From JAENWD01 sp963796915 (GTDB taxonomy: Bacteria; Acidobacteriota; Vicinamibacteria; Vicinamibacterales; JAENWD01): a stretch of 64,000 nt of DNA. The notes beneath the pieces were generated by a model. It did not search any database and was not told where the DNA came from. It saw nothing but the letters and a program-made list of their open reading frames with translations. A program made the translations under genes and the position numbers. The stretch covers positions 2,914,001-2,978,000 of the forward strand of contig CAWCNI010000004.1 in assembly GCA_963796915.1 (NCBI GenBank), written 5' to 3'. Shown here piece after piece: positions 8,725 to 18,287 of the stretch (positions are counted from its first letter, which is position 1; every line of letters begins with the position of its first letter).

Positions 8725-9579
8725 TCAGGCGGCGCGGCGGGGGCGGCGCGGTCGGGCCCGTGACGTCTTGCCGGCGTCGCGACCTTTGCTGGCGCCGGTG
8801 CGGCCACTGCCTGCGCCCTCGAGGCTGCGGCGCAGGCGCTCCATCAGGTCGACGACGTTGGAGTCGCGCTCGGGAACCTCCGCCACCAGCTTCGCCTTCG
8901 TGCCCTTCATCTTCGACTTGATCACGCGCATCAGGTTTTCGCGGTAGTCGTCCTTGTACTTCTCGGGCGCCCACTCGGCGGCCAGGCTTTCGACCAGCAT
9001 CTTCGCGAGATCCAGTTCCTTCTTGCCGATGGCTCCAGCCTTGGGGAAGGTGAGCGTGCTCTCGTCGACCAGCTCCTCGGAAAATCGCAGTGTCGTGATG
9101 ACCAGCGCGTCCTCGATGGCTTCGACGGCCGCGAGGTGCTGGACCTCACGAAGGAGAAACTTGCCGATGCCGATCCGGTTCGATCCGCGAATAGCCTCGC
9201 GCAGCAGCGCGTAGGCTTTGTCTCCGCCCTTGCCCGGGGTGAGGTAATACGGGGTGTCGAAGAACCTGTCGTCGATGGAACCCGCCTCGACGAAGTCCAG
9301 GATGTCGATGCGCCGCGTCTTCTCGAGCGCCGCGGCCGCGATGTCTTCTTTCGTCAAGACGACGAAGCGGCCCTTCTCGTACTCGTAGCCCTTGACGAGC
9401 TCGCTCCAGGGGACGGGTTTGCCGTCTTTCTGGCACACGCGCTCCATGCTGATGGGCGACTTGTCCTTCGCGTGCAGCATGCGGAAGCGGGGGCGACTAT
9501 CCCGGACTGCGGGATAGACGCCCACCGGGATCTGCACGAGGCCAAAGGACAGCACGCCGTTCCAGATCGATCGAGCCAA
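8725..9579 (-). CDS. ku: Non-homologous end-joining protein Ku
   Basis: A 284-residue bacterial Ku, the homodimeric ring that binds double-strand breaks and recruits the ligase LigD. Recognisable segments are MARSIWNGVLSFGLVQIPVG at the N-terminus, KPVPWSELVKGYEYEKGRFV and the core TPYYLTPGKGGDKAYALLRE. The C-terminus is a basic, Ser/Gly-rich tail (SKGRDAGKTSRARPRRP), as in Ku proteins whose tail binds DNA. No ligD is visible in the window, so the ligase must be encoded elsewhere. A small conserved basic gene lies 73 bases upstream on the same strand. Confidence 0.95.
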   Translation of the reverse strand: MARSIWNGVLSFGLVQIPVGVYPAVRDSRPRFRMLHAKDKSPISMERVCQKDGKPVPWSELVKGYEYEKGRFVVLTKEDIAAAALEKTRRIDILDFVEAGSIDDRFFDTPYYLTPGKGGDKAYALLREAIRGSNRIGIGKFLLREVQHLAAVEAIEDALVITTLRFSEELVDESTLTFPKAGAIGKKELDLAKMLVESLAAEWAPEKYKDDYRENLMRVIKSKMKGTKAKLVAEVPERDSNVVDLMERLRRSLEGAGSGRTGASKGRDAGKTSRARPRRPRRAA

Positions 9580-9652
9580 GGCGGACTCCAGGATTGACTG
9601 TTGAACTGTGTGTGTTCTGCACGAGTGTCAGCGTCGCGACACGCGACAGAAA

Positions 9653-9802
9653 TCAGCTGTGCTTGAAGTATTGCACCGCGCGCTCGTGCTTTTCGGCCGC
9701 CGCGCGCGAGCGGAACGTTCCGAGGTTCCGCCGCCGTCCGGTCTTCGGGTCCTGCTTCCGCGAATAGAGCCGGTACTCGCCGGTCTTGAGCTTGCGGATC
9801 AT
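9653..9802 (-). CDS. Small conserved basic protein upstream of ku
   Basis: A 49-residue basic protein starting MIRKLKTGEYRLYSRKQDP and ending KHERAVQYFKHS. Small proteins of this kind (IRKLxSGEYRLYSRK, NLGTF, AAAEKHERxVQYFK) recur in many bacteria; I know no assigned function. The frame is open to 9841, but the ATG at 9802 has a near-perfect ribosome-binding site (GGAGGT, four bases away). The charge suggests nucleic acid binding, which is inference. Confidence 0.75.
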   Translation of the reverse strand: MIRKLKTGEYRLYSRKQDPKTGRRRNLGTFRSRAAAEKHERAVQYFKHS

Positions 9803-10050
9803 ATCGACCTCCATCGATCGGGATTGCAGACTTGTTGCCATATCGGCCCCGCCGAGCAGGCCGTGCGCCGCTCAGCTGGAGGTTTACAAGTCCCGAGTGG
9901 ACAACGGTTCGTCCCCGCGCTACGTCAGCCGTCCCATCAGCCCCGGCGCGTCGATGCGACTGTGAGATACGTCCACCATGACCTCCCTTCGACTCGAAGA
10001 CGTACGCGCGCGACCTGGCCGGGGCGGTCCGGTTTGCGCGCCGGCAGCCG

Positions 10051-12441
10051 ATGTTCACAGCGCTCACCGTGCTGACGCTCGGGCTCGGCATCGGCGCCAA
10101 TGCGACGATCTTCAGCTTCGTCAACGCCGTGTTCCTGCGGCCGCTGCCAGTCCGTGACCCGCACGAGATCGTCGCGCTGTTCACGGCGGACACGACTTAC
10201 CAGGGCCGGCTGCTCCCGGTCTCCTATCCGAATTTCGTGGACTATCGCGACAGCCATGTCCTGACGGATCTGGCCGCGGAAGTACGCGTCGACCTGAACG
10301 TCGGCACCGCCGGCAGCCCGCCGGAACATGTCTCGGCGGCGTCGGTGTCCGCCAACTACTTCGACGTGCTCGGCGTCGGCGCGCGCGTCGGGCGGCTGTT
10401 CGCGCATGGCGAGGATGCGCCACTCGACGCGCATCCGGTCGTCGTGCTGTCGGCCAACCTGTGGCGGCGGCGATTCGGCGCCGATCCCGGAATTGCCGGT
10501 CGCACGGTTCTCGTCAACGGCCAGCCCTACGTCGTCGTCGGCGTGGCGGCTGACGGGTTCCGTGGACCGCAGCTGCTGTCGCGGTACGACGCGTGGGTGC
10601 CCATCGGCCAGCGCCGCGGCATCGTCGGCTTCCTCGATCGGTGGTTCGACGCCCGCCAGGCAGCGATGTGCGCGGTCTACGGCCGTCTCGCGCGCGGGGC
10701 GGACATCACACAAGCGCGGACGGCGATGGCGCTCGTGTCGGACCGCCTCGCTCGTGCGTACCCGCAACAGAATCACGCGCGTGCGGTGGTCGTGCTGCCG
10801 TTCGACGAGGCGGCGCTCAACCCGAACCAGCGCGGTCAAATCGTGCGTATGGGCTGGTTCCTGTCGGTGATCGTCGGCCTGGTGCTGGCGCTGGCGTGTA
10901 CCAACGTGGCGAATCTCCTTCTGCTTCGGGCGCTTGGCCGGGAGCGCGAGATCGCCGTGAGGATCGCAAGCGGCGCCAGTCGCGCCCGGATTGTCAGGCA
11001 GCTGCTCGCAGAGAGCCTGCTGCTCTCGGCCGCGGGCGGGATGGCCGGCCTCCTGCTCGCTACGTGGGGACGTCGCGTCCTCTGGTCCTTCAAGCCACCG
11101 ACGGTGCCCGAGACGCTGGACGTGCCGTTCGACAGCCGCGTGCTGCTCTTCACCATCGGGGTCACGCTCGTCACCGGGCTGGTCTTCGGCCTCGTGCCCG
11201 CGCTGCAGGGCTCGCGCGCAGATCTGGTGCCGGCGCTCAAGGGCGTACGCGGTCGCCGGGACCGCGTGCTTCCGTTCAAGCACGCGCTCGTGATCGGACA
11301 GGTGGCGTTGTCGCTGATTCTGCTCATCGGCACCGGCCTCATCCTGCGCAGCCTCGGTCGTGCACAAGGCGCGGACCCTGGCGTCGCCGCTCACGAGCTG
11401 ATCGCGCTCAACATGAACCCGGACAGCATCGGCTACGATCGGCCGCGCGCGCTGGCGCTGTTCCACCGGACAATTGACGTGCTTGGCGCAGTGCCCGGCG
11501 TGCGAGCCGCCTCCTTCGCATTCAACCGGCCCCTGACGCCGGCAATCTCCGCGCTCTTCTACCTCGAAGGCAAGAACGTCCCGTCGCCCGCCGATGGCGC
11601 GCCCATCGCGACCAATGCCGCCGATCCTGCGTACTTCAGGACCGTCGGTATTGCCCTGAAGGAGGGACGGACGTTCACCGACGCCGACACCGAAACCTCG
11701 ACGCCCTCCATCGTGATCAACCAGGCGCTTCGAGACCGCTACTTCGCGCGCGGCGAGAGCCCCGTCGGCCGCCACATGCGGTTCGTCGACGTGCCGACGG
11801 CGTTCGAGATCGTCGGCGTGGTTGGCGACGCCGTCTACGCGTCGATCGGCGAGCAGACACCCGACTACCTGTACTACCCCTTCGCGCAGGCCTATGGCGC
11901 CGGAGAGATCACGCTGTACGTGCGAACAGCTGGCGACCCGCACACGATGGTCGGCGAGGTGAGGCGCGTCGTACAGGCTCTCGATCCGAACCTGCCGCTC
12001 TACAACGTCGGCGTGGTCTCCGACCTTGTGACAGAGTCCTTGTGGGCCCCGCGCGCCGCCGCGGCCCTGCTTGGGTTCTTCGGCGTGCTCGGCCTGGCGC
12101 TGGCCGCCGTGGGGACTTACGGCGTGATGGCGTTCCACGTCGATCAGACGCGGCGCGAGATCGGCATCCGCATGGCGCTCGGCCAGGGCCGGCCCTCGAT
12201 CCTCGGCGGCATCGTCGGCAGGGGCATGGCCCTTGTCGCCATGGGTCTCGCGCTTGGCCTCGGTATCGCGTACGCAACTGCCCCGCTGATCGGGTCGTTC
12301 CTCTACGGGCTGCCGGCCACCGATCTGGTGACGTTTGCGGCCACGCCGCTCGTGCTCGCCGTCGCGGCCCTCGCCGCCACGCTCGTCCCGGCACTCCGGG
12401 CACTGGGCGTTGACCCGGTCCAGGTGCTCAGGGCCGAATAG
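10051..12441 (+). CDS. MacB/FtsX-like (ADOP family) ABC transporter permease, N-terminus probably lost to a frameshift
   Basis: A 796-residue permease of the acidobacterial MacB-like type: two FtsX halves, each with a long periplasmic MacB-PCD domain between a first helix and three more. Marks are LTVLTLGLGIGANATIF at the N-terminus, ANLLLLRALGREREIAVRIA and, in the second half, VGTYGVMAFHVDQTRREIGI and LGVDPVQVLRAE at the end. The start at 10051 has no ribosome-binding site and omits the usual cytoplasmic lead. An ATG at 9978 reads MTSLRLED and would join the main frame (YARDLAGAVRFARRQPMFTA) if one G at 10002 were removed. No ATPase gene is adjacent. Probably exports lipid-like or peptide substrates. 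Confidence 0.85.
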   Translation: MFTALTVLTLGLGIGANATIFSFVNAVFLRPLPVRDPHEIVALFTADTTYQGRLLPVSYPNFVDYRDSHVLTDLAAEVRVDLNVGTAGSPPEHVSAASVSANYFDVLGVGARVGRLFAHGEDAPLDAHPVVVLSANLWRRRFGADPGIAGRTVLVNGQPYVVVGVAADGFRGPQLLSRYDAWVPIGQRRGIVGFLDRWFDARQAAMCAVYGRLARGADITQARTAMALVSDRLARAYPQQNHARAVVVLPFDEAALNPNQRGQIVRMGWFLSVIVGLVLALACTNVANLLLLRALGREREIAVRIASGASRARIVRQLLAESLLLSAAGGMAGLLLATWGRRVLWSFKPPTVPETLDVPFDSRVLLFTIGVTLVTGLVFGLVPALQGSRADLVPALKGVRGRRDRVLPFKHALVIGQVALSLILLIGTGLILRSLGRAQGADPGVAAHELIALNMNPDSIGYDRPRALALFHRTIDVLGAVPGVRAASFAFNRPLTPAISALFYLEGKNVPSPADGAPIATNAADPAYFRTVGIALKEGRTFTDADTETSTPSIVINQALRDRYFARGESPVGRHMRFVDVPTAFEIVGVVGDAVYASIGEQTPDYLYYPFAQAYGAGEITLYVRTAGDPHTMVGEVRRVVQALDPNLPLYNVGVVSDLVTESLWAPRAAAALLGFFGVLGLALAAVGTYGVMAFHVDQTRREIGIRMALGQGRPSILGGIVGRGMALVAMGLALGLGIAYATAPLIGSFLYGLPATDLVTFAATPLVLAVAALAATLVPALRALGVDPVQVLRAE

Positions 12442-12524
12442 CCACGCCGTTCACCAGTGCCTGCGCGATTCGCCGGTAAGATGTGCGTGACGCCGGCCGG
12501 CGGCCAGTCGGCGACCCGTGAAGC

Positions 12525-13607
12525 ATGGCCTCCTCCCATCCCACCCCGCGGCCCGTCCGCGTCGGCCTCATTGGCTACGGCCTCGGCGGCGCCGCGTTCC
12601 ACGCGCCGATCGTCTCGACGACGCCGGGCATGGCCCTCGCGGCGATCGTGACCTCCAACGAGACGCGTCGGGCGCAGGCGCTGCATGACTACCCTGGCGT
12701 CACGGTCTACGCACACGCGGACGAGCTCTGGGCCGCTGCCGCGGATCTCGACGTGGCTGTCGTCACGACGCCCAATGTCACCCACGTGCCGCTGGCGCTC
12801 GCCGCTCTCGATGTGGGACTTGCAGTGGTCGTGGACAAGCCATTTGCGCCTACGGTCACCGAGGCGAGACGCGTAATTGCCGACGCGGGGCGCCGCGGTC
12901 TGCCGCTGACGGTGTTTCACAACCGCCGATGGGACGGCGACTTCCTGACACTCCAGCGGCTGTTGGCCGCGGGACGCCTCGGCGCGGTGGCGCGATTCGA
13001 GTCGCGATTCGAACGCTGGCGTCCCGAGACGCGCCAGAACTGGCGTGAACACGGCGCGGCGGGCGAGGGCGGCGGCCTGCTGTTCGATCTCGGCAGCCAT
13101 CTGATCGATCAGGCGCTGGTGCTGTTCGGCCCGGTCCGATCCGTGTACGCGGAGCTCGATCGTCGGCGCCCCGGTTCGGAGGTCGATGACGACGGGTTTG
13201 TGGCGCTGAGTCATGAATCCGGGGTGCGATCGCACCTCTGGATGAGCAGCGTCTCGGCTCAAGGCGGGCCGCGGATGCGGGTGCTCGGCAGCCTGGGCGC
13301 CTACACGAAGCGGGGGCTCGACGTGCAGGAGGCCGCCCTCCGTGCGGGCCAGCGCCCCGGTCCGGGGTGGGGCATCGAGCCCGCAGAGCACTGGGGCCTG
13401 TTGGGCATCGACGGCAGCGCGGCGCCGTTCCCAACCGAGCCGGGCGACTACCGGCGATTCTATGAGGGGGTCGTCGCCGCTGTCCGCGATGGCGCGCCGG
13501 TGCCTGTCGCGCCAGCCGACGCGGTCGCGGTCATCGAGCTCATCGAAGCCGCGCGGGCATCAGCGGCCGCCGGCTGTACGGTCCCCGTCGATCCTTCGTT
13601 GAGCTAA
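12525..13607 (+). CDS. Gfo/Idh/MocA family oxidoreductase
   Basis: A 360-residue NAD(P)-dependent sugar or inositol oxidoreductase. The Rossmann fold opens with VGLIGYGLGGAAFHAP; the usual EKP motif is DKPF here; GSHLIDQALVLFG carries the conserved HxxD-type active-site segment. It resembles the YdgJ/IolW subgroup. Starts with ATG at 12525 and ends 24 bases before the kinase gene, so it may head the kinase operon. The substrate cannot be read from the sequence. Confidence 0.88.
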   Translation: MASSHPTPRPVRVGLIGYGLGGAAFHAPIVSTTPGMALAAIVTSNETRRAQALHDYPGVTVYAHADELWAAAADLDVAVVTTPNVTHVPLALAALDVGLAVVVDKPFAPTVTEARRVIADAGRRGLPLTVFHNRRWDGDFLTLQRLLAAGRLGAVARFESRFERWRPETRQNWREHGAAGEGGGLLFDLGSHLIDQALVLFGPVRSVYAELDRRRPGSEVDDDGFVALSHESGVRSHLWMSSVSAQGGPRMRVLGSLGAYTKRGLDVQEAALRAGQRPGPGWGIEPAEHWGLLGIDGSAAPFPTEPGDYRRFYEGVVAAVRDGAPVPVAPADAVAVIELIEAARASAAAGCTVPVDPSLS

Positions 13608-13631
13608 GCTGAGCCCATCAACTCCAGCCCA

Positions 13632-15671
13632 ATGGCCCCCGAAAAGCTGGATCGCGTCCGCGAAATCCTCGAACATGCGCTCCGCCTGCCGCAGGCTGAG
13701 CGCCACGAGGCGGTGGCGAGGGCCTGTCGCGGCAACCCCGACCTGCTGCGCGACATCATCGGGCTGCTCGCCGTCTACGACGAGCATGGGCACGCGTCCA
13801 GTCCGCCGCAGTCGCCAATCTCGTCGCCGACCACGTTTTCTCCCGACACGGCCCCGGTTCCGGCTCCCGACTCGAAAGTCGGCGTCCCCGCTGCCCCGAC
13901 GACCTGGGGCGGGTTCCTGCTGCTCGAGGAGCTGGGCCGCGGCGGCTTCGGCGTCGTCTATCGGGCGTGGGATAGCGCGCTCAAGCGGGACGTCGCGCTG
14001 AAGATCATCGACGTCACGCGGCTGCGTGGCATCAGCGTCGAGGCCGTGCTGCTCGAGGGCCAGATGATGGCGCGCGTGCGCCATCCCAACGTCATCACCG
14101 TGTTCAGCTCGCAGCAAATCGGCAGCGAGGTCGGCCTGGCGATGGAGTACATCCGGGGCCGGACACTGGCGGCGCTGGTAGCGGAGGACGGGCCGCTCAG
14201 TGCCGACGAAGCGACCCTGGTGGGGCTGGCGCTCTGCGACGCGCTGGCCGCGGTACACAGGCTGGGGCTGGTGCACCGCGACCTCAAGGCCAGCAACGTC
14301 ATGCGACAGCATGGCGGGCACATCATCCTGATGGACTTCGGCGCAGGGCGTGAGATGGGCACGGCGCAGGACGGCCGGCGACAGATCCTGGGGACGCCGG
14401 TCTACATGCCGCCGGAAATGCTGCTGGGCTCCCGCGGTACGCCGCAGTCCGATGTCTACAGCCTGGGCGTCCTGCTCTACAACCTCGTCACCGGCGAATA
14501 TCCGGTGGGCGGCCGCGGGATCGACCAGTTGCGTCTGGCGCACCTCGCCGACGATCGCTTCCCGCTGTCCGAGCGCCGACCCGAGCTGCCGCTGCCGTTT
14601 GTGAAGTCCGTGGAGCGCGCCCTCGCGCCGGATCCCGCCAGCCGTCCGTCGAGCGCGGTGGCGTTCAAGCGCGTGCTCACCGACGCGATGCCGCATGTCT
14701 CGTCGCGATCGGCACGGAGGCGGCGCGACGGACGCAAGGACCCGCTGGCGACACCGACCCCGGTGGTCCTGCCGCTGCCGTCGGGACCAACCACTACGGT
14801 GCAGAACGCCGTTTCGTGGCAGCCCGTCGTTCTTGGCGGCCTGACGCTGTTCGCTCTGCTCTCCGCCTTCGGGTTTCTGACGAGCATGGCGTACAACGCC
14901 ACGCTGGTCCGGACCGGCCGCTATGCCGAGGAGAGCCTGTGGACCTACCCATTGCTCGGCGTGCGGACGGTGGTGCCGTCAGTGCTCATCATCCTGTTCG
15001 CGATCATCGTCTTCAACGTCGCCGCCGCAATCCTTCGCCTGGTGCGGCATGCGGTGCCGCGACTCGATGGCGCAACGGCGCGGGGCCAGGCTCGCGCCGC
15101 GGGCTGGATTGCCAGGACCGGGTTGGCCCAGCCAGGCCCCTTGTCGCAACTGCTCACCTCCGTCGGCGCCGTGGCGCTGGCGGCGACGGTCTGGGCACAC
15201 TTCGATCTGCTGCACGCGGTGATCACGCCAGTGAACGAGGCGCCGGTGAGCACGCTGGTGCTGTTGAGCGAAGGCAACGAGGGGCAGCAGATGCGCTACG
15301 TCCTCGCGCTCGACGCGATTCTCGCGGTGCTCGGCGCGGGTCTGATCTACATCCGGCGCAGCGCGCGCGCGGAGGGCCGATCGCCCTGGTCGCTGCTGGC
15401 TCCGCCCGCGGCGGTGCTGCTGGCGGCGCTGGTGCTGCTGGTCATTCCGTGGCGGCTGTTGAACCTGGTGGAGTTTCGCCGCGTCCTGTTCGGGGACCGG
15501 TCGTGCCTCGTGATCGCCGAAACCGTCGACAGCGAGCTGTTGCATTGCCCGTCAACCGATTTGAACCGCAGCTTCGACGTGCCGACGAGCGACCCGCGCC
15601 TTCGCCGGACGCCGGAGCGCGGCCAGTTGTTCGACTCGTATGAGGCACTGCAGGCACGTCGCCCGCAGTAA
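13632..15671 (+). CDS. Membrane serine/threonine protein kinase
   Basis: A 679-residue Hanks-type kinase. The N-terminal 90 residues include a short acidobacterial lead (RVREILEHALRLPQAER). The kinase domain starts near residue 93 with ELGRGGFGVVYRAWD (glycine loop) and VALKII (lysine), has the catalytic loop HRDLKASNVM (H215, D217), MDFGAGRE (the DFG aspartate) and TPVYMPPEM. The C-terminal 290 residues hold about five hydrophobic helices, for example VLIILFAIIVFNVAAAIL and AAVLLAALVLLVIPW, rather than PASTA or TPR repeats. It is followed at 28 bases by an exported unknown, so it may signal for the downstream genes. Confidence 0.9.
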   Translation: MAPEKLDRVREILEHALRLPQAERHEAVARACRGNPDLLRDIIGLLAVYDEHGHASSPPQSPISSPTTFSPDTAPVPAPDSKVGVPAAPTTWGGFLLLEELGRGGFGVVYRAWDSALKRDVALKIIDVTRLRGISVEAVLLEGQMMARVRHPNVITVFSSQQIGSEVGLAMEYIRGRTLAALVAEDGPLSADEATLVGLALCDALAAVHRLGLVHRDLKASNVMRQHGGHIILMDFGAGREMGTAQDGRRQILGTPVYMPPEMLLGSRGTPQSDVYSLGVLLYNLVTGEYPVGGRGIDQLRLAHLADDRFPLSERRPELPLPFVKSVERALAPDPASRPSSAVAFKRVLTDAMPHVSSRSARRRRDGRKDPLATPTPVVLPLPSGPTTTVQNAVSWQPVVLGGLTLFALLSAFGFLTSMAYNATLVRTGRYAEESLWTYPLLGVRTVVPSVLIILFAIIVFNVAAAILRLVRHAVPRLDGATARGQARAAGWIARTGLAQPGPLSQLLTSVGAVALAATVWAHFDLLHAVITPVNEAPVSTLVLLSEGNEGQQMRYVLALDAILAVLGAGLIYIRRSARAEGRSPWSLLAPPAAVLLAALVLLVIPWRLLNLVEFRRVLFGDRSCLVIAETVDSELLHCPSTDLNRSFDVPTSDPRLRRTPERGQLFDSYEALQARRPQ

Positions 15672-15699
15672 CGATTGCCGGACCCACGGAGGTCTCTCG

Positions 15700-16419
15700 A
15701 TGCCGTACCGAAACCGCCACATCGCGCTGGCACTGATCCTGTTGCTGGTGGGCGTCCCCGTCGAGGCGTCCAGCCCCTGGGGATGGCTCCAGAAACTGAG
15801 CGGGCCCGGCCCCTTCGAACGCCGGCTCCCTGGCTTCGACGTGCCGTACTGGGGCATCACGCCGAGGTGTCCGAACTCGGCGCCCCAGACACTCGACGAC
15901 AAGCTGCTGGCGCCGGCGTTCACCATCTCTCAGTACAAGTCCGATGCCGACGACCGGTTCGATCGGACAGACCTGACCACCTACAGCGCGATCCTGTACC
16001 TGCACCCCGCCGGCTTCCTGCACCGCGCCGAGCTGTGCAGCAACAAGACGCCGCACACCTCGCCGCTCAATGCGCTTGATATCGGCGCCGGCATCGCGTG
16101 GTATCACTTCGCTGGCGACGCGACCTCGTCCATCGGCACGTCCACCGGCCAGCCGGCTACCGCGTCGGGCCCGTTCACACGGACAGCAATGCCCCTTCGG
16201 TTCAAGATCACGCCGAGCGAGCTCTTTTCGGGGAAACTGCACGGGACGACGCGGAAAGTGCTGGCGATGTTCTCGTACAACATCAACGTCGATCTCTTCG
16301 TCGGCTCCTTCGACCAGGGCGACTTCAACTACAAGGGCCCGGGCGTATACCATGCCGATGACAAGGCCCTGTGGAGCGGCGGGATCGTCGTCGACGTCAG
16401 CTCCCTCTTCTTCCGGTAA
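15700..16419 (+). CDS. Exported protein of unknown function
   Basis: A 239-residue protein with a signal peptide (ALALILLLVGVPVEAS) followed by SPWGWLQKLSGPGPF. The rest has many aromatic and polar alternations (NINVDLFVGSFDQGDF, VVDVSSLFF), compatible with a beta-rich periplasmic or outer-membrane protein. The ATG at 15700 is preceded by GGAGGT at good distance. It follows the kinase by 28 bases and precedes a DUF2269 gene by eight. I do not recognise the family. Confidence 0.75.
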   Translation: MPYRNRHIALALILLLVGVPVEASSPWGWLQKLSGPGPFERRLPGFDVPYWGITPRCPNSAPQTLDDKLLAPAFTISQYKSDADDRFDRTDLTTYSAILYLHPAGFLHRAELCSNKTPHTSPLNALDIGAGIAWYHFAGDATSSIGTSTGQPATASGPFTRTAMPLRFKITPSELFSGKLHGTTRKVLAMFSYNINVDLFVGSFDQGDFNYKGPGVYHADDKALWSGGIVVDVSSLFFR

Positions 16420-16427
16420 CGGAGACC

Positions 16428-16877
16428 ATGTACCTCACACTCAAGTTTTTTCACATCCTCCTGGCGATCATCGCTGTCGGTTTCACGTCGTCGTTCGGGC
16501 TGATCCTCGGCCGTGCGCGCGCCGGCGGCGCGGACGGGCGCGAGATGAAGTTCGCGCTGCAGACCACCAACCTCATGGGCCGCATCTCGCACATACTCTT
16601 CCTGGTCGTGACGCTGATTGGCGTGGCGATGGTGCAGATGGCCGGCTTCGGCTACCGTCCGATCTGGATTCACGGCTCGCTGGCGCTGTTCGTGATCGCG
16701 TTCCTCATCGGCAGTTTCGTCATGCCGGGCCTGTTCAAGCGACGGCTGGCCATCCTGGAGACCAGGGGGCCTGCCGATCCCGAGTTCGTGGCGCTTTCGA
16801 AGCGCGCGGCGATGGTTGGCGGACTGCTCGGCCTGATCACGCTCGCCATCCTGTGGATGATGATCGCCAAACCGTGA
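16428..16877 (+). CDS. DUF2269-like integral membrane protein (copy 1)
   Basis: A 149-residue protein with four hydrophobic helices: FFHILLAIIAVGFTSSFGLI, ILFLVVTLIGVAMVQMAGF, LFVIAFLIGSFVMPG and LLGLITLAILWMMIA. The pattern, with a conserved H in the first helix, matches DUF2269. The start is the ATG at 16428, with GGAGA just upstream. A second, clearly related copy follows after ten bases. The function of the family is not established. Confidence 0.75.
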   Translation: MYLTLKFFHILLAIIAVGFTSSFGLILGRARAGGADGREMKFALQTTNLMGRISHILFLVVTLIGVAMVQMAGFGYRPIWIHGSLALFVIAFLIGSFVMPGLFKRRLAILETRGPADPEFVALSKRAAMVGGLLGLITLAILWMMIAKP

Positions 16878-16887
16878 GGCGGCGCCC

Positions 16888-17343
16888 ATGTTGTATGTCG
16901 TCCTGAAGTTCGTGCACGTCCTGCTCGCGATGATCGCGATCGGCTTCAACGCGTCGTACGGCCTGCTGATCGGCCGGGCACGCAGCGGCGCCGGCGACGC
17001 CCGCGAGTTGAAGTTCGCCCTGCGGACCGTGAAGGTGATGGACGACTACGTCGCCAATCCATGCTACGTTCTGCTGCTGATCACGGGCGGCGCGATGGTC
17101 CACGTGGGCGGCTACTCGTGGTCGCAGCCGTGGCTGCACGGGTCGCTGGCCTTGCTCTTCGTGGCCTTTGTCGTTGGCCTGGCGCTCTACACGCCGACGC
17201 TGCGGCGGCAGATCGAGGCGCTCGACGCGCGTGGCGCGGCGGATCCGGAGTTTGTTCGACTGTCGAAGCGCGGCACCTTGCTGGGCATCGTGCTGGGCGT
17301 CATCGTCATCGCCATCGTGGCGCTGATGGTGTTCAAGCCGTAG
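16888..17343 (+). CDS. DUF2269-like integral membrane protein (copy 2)
   Basis: A 151-residue paralogue of the preceding gene, sharing KFVHVLLAMIAIGFNASYGL, GRARSG, ELKFAL, HGSLALLF and the ending LMVFKP. Four membrane segments are visible in the same positions. A tandem duplication kept side by side suggests the two products form a heteromer. Ten bases separate it from the previous gene and nine from the next, so all are probably in one mRNA. Confidence 0.75.
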   Translation: MLYVVLKFVHVLLAMIAIGFNASYGLLIGRARSGAGDARELKFALRTVKVMDDYVANPCYVLLLITGGAMVHVGGYSWSQPWLHGSLALLFVAFVVGLALYTPTLRRQIEALDARGAADPEFVRLSKRGTLLGIVLGVIVIAIVALMVFKP

Positions 17344-17352
17344 GAGGATGGG

Positions 17353-18279
17353 ATGAGGCGACGTGAATTTCTGACACGAACCGCGGCAGCCGCCACAGTG
17401 TTTGGCGCGGCCGGCGCGAATTCAATATCCGCGCAGACGCCGTCTGCGCCGGCCAAGCGAACGTTCAAGTTGAAGTACGCGCCACACATCGGGATGTTCG
17501 AGAACTCCGCCGGCAAGGACCCGCTCGACCAGATCAATTTCATGGCCGACGCCGGCTTCCGCGCCTTCGAGGACAACGGCCTCATGGGGCGCACGCCGGA
17601 GCTGCAGCAGCAGATCGGCGACCTCCTCGCGAAACGCGGCATGACGATGGGCGTGTTCGTCATCGACGGCGGCGACAACTGGAAGGTGTCCTACACGACG
17701 GGCAAGCAGGAGTTCACCGACAGGCTGGTGAAGACGTGCCAGGACGCGCTCGTGACGGCCAAGCGCGTCAACGCGAAGTGGGCGACGTGGGTGCCCGGCT
17801 ACTTCGAGCGCAACCTGCCGATGGGCATCCAGACGGGACACGTCATCGACGTCCTGCGCAAGGCGATGGAGGTACTGGAGCCGGCCGGACTCGTGATGGT
17901 GCTCGAGCCGCTCAGCGACAACCCGGACCTGTTCCTGCGCACGCCCGACGAAGGCTACGCCTTCTGCCGCGCGATCAAGAGCCCGTCGTGCAAGATCCTG
18001 TGCGACATGTACCACGTGCAGCGGAACCAGGGCCGGATGATCGAGCACATCGACTGGGCGTGGGACGAGATCGGCTACTTCCAGATCGGCGACGTCCCCG
18101 GGCGCAAGGAGCCCGGCAGCGGCGAGATGAACTATCGCAACATCTTCAAGCACATCGCCGAGCGGGCGCAGGCCGAGAACAAGGACTTCGTCCTGGGCAT
18201 GGAACATGGCGCGTCGATGCCCGGCAAGGAAGGCGAAGCCAAACTGATCGAGGCCTACGTCGCCGCCGACAACTTCTAG
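17353..18279 (+). CDS. Tat-exported TIM-barrel isomerase-like protein (hydroxypyruvate isomerase family)
   Basis: A 308-residue protein whose N-terminus is a twin-arginine signal (MRRREFLTRTAAAATVFGAA) ending near SISAQ. The body is an AP-endonuclease-2 type TIM barrel as in sugar isomerases and hydroxypyruvate isomerases: LKYAPHIGMFE, DPLDQINFMADAGFRAFEDN, MVLEPLSDN, CKILCDMYHVQRNQG and DVPGRKEPGSGEMNYRNIF. Metal ligands E, D, H and E are placed as in the family. Export through Tat suggests a prefolded metal-bound enzyme. Substrate unknown. Confidence 0.85.
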   Translation: MRRREFLTRTAAAATVFGAAGANSISAQTPSAPAKRTFKLKYAPHIGMFENSAGKDPLDQINFMADAGFRAFEDNGLMGRTPELQQQIGDLLAKRGMTMGVFVIDGGDNWKVSYTTGKQEFTDRLVKTCQDALVTAKRVNAKWATWVPGYFERNLPMGIQTGHVIDVLRKAMEVLEPAGLVMVLEPLSDNPDLFLRTPDEGYAFCRAIKSPSCKILCDMYHVQRNQGRMIEHIDWAWDEIGYFQIGDVPGRKEPGSGEMNYRNIFKHIAERAQAENKDFVLGMEHGASMPGKEGEAKLIEAYVAADNF

Positions 18280-18287
18280 TTTCGGCG

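Noticed and set aside
9937..12138. A minus-strand open frame of 733 codons opposite the permease gene
   Set aside because: The translation is rich in Arg, His, Gln and Val without domains, and the plus-strand permease is clear. It is a GC-skew shadow.
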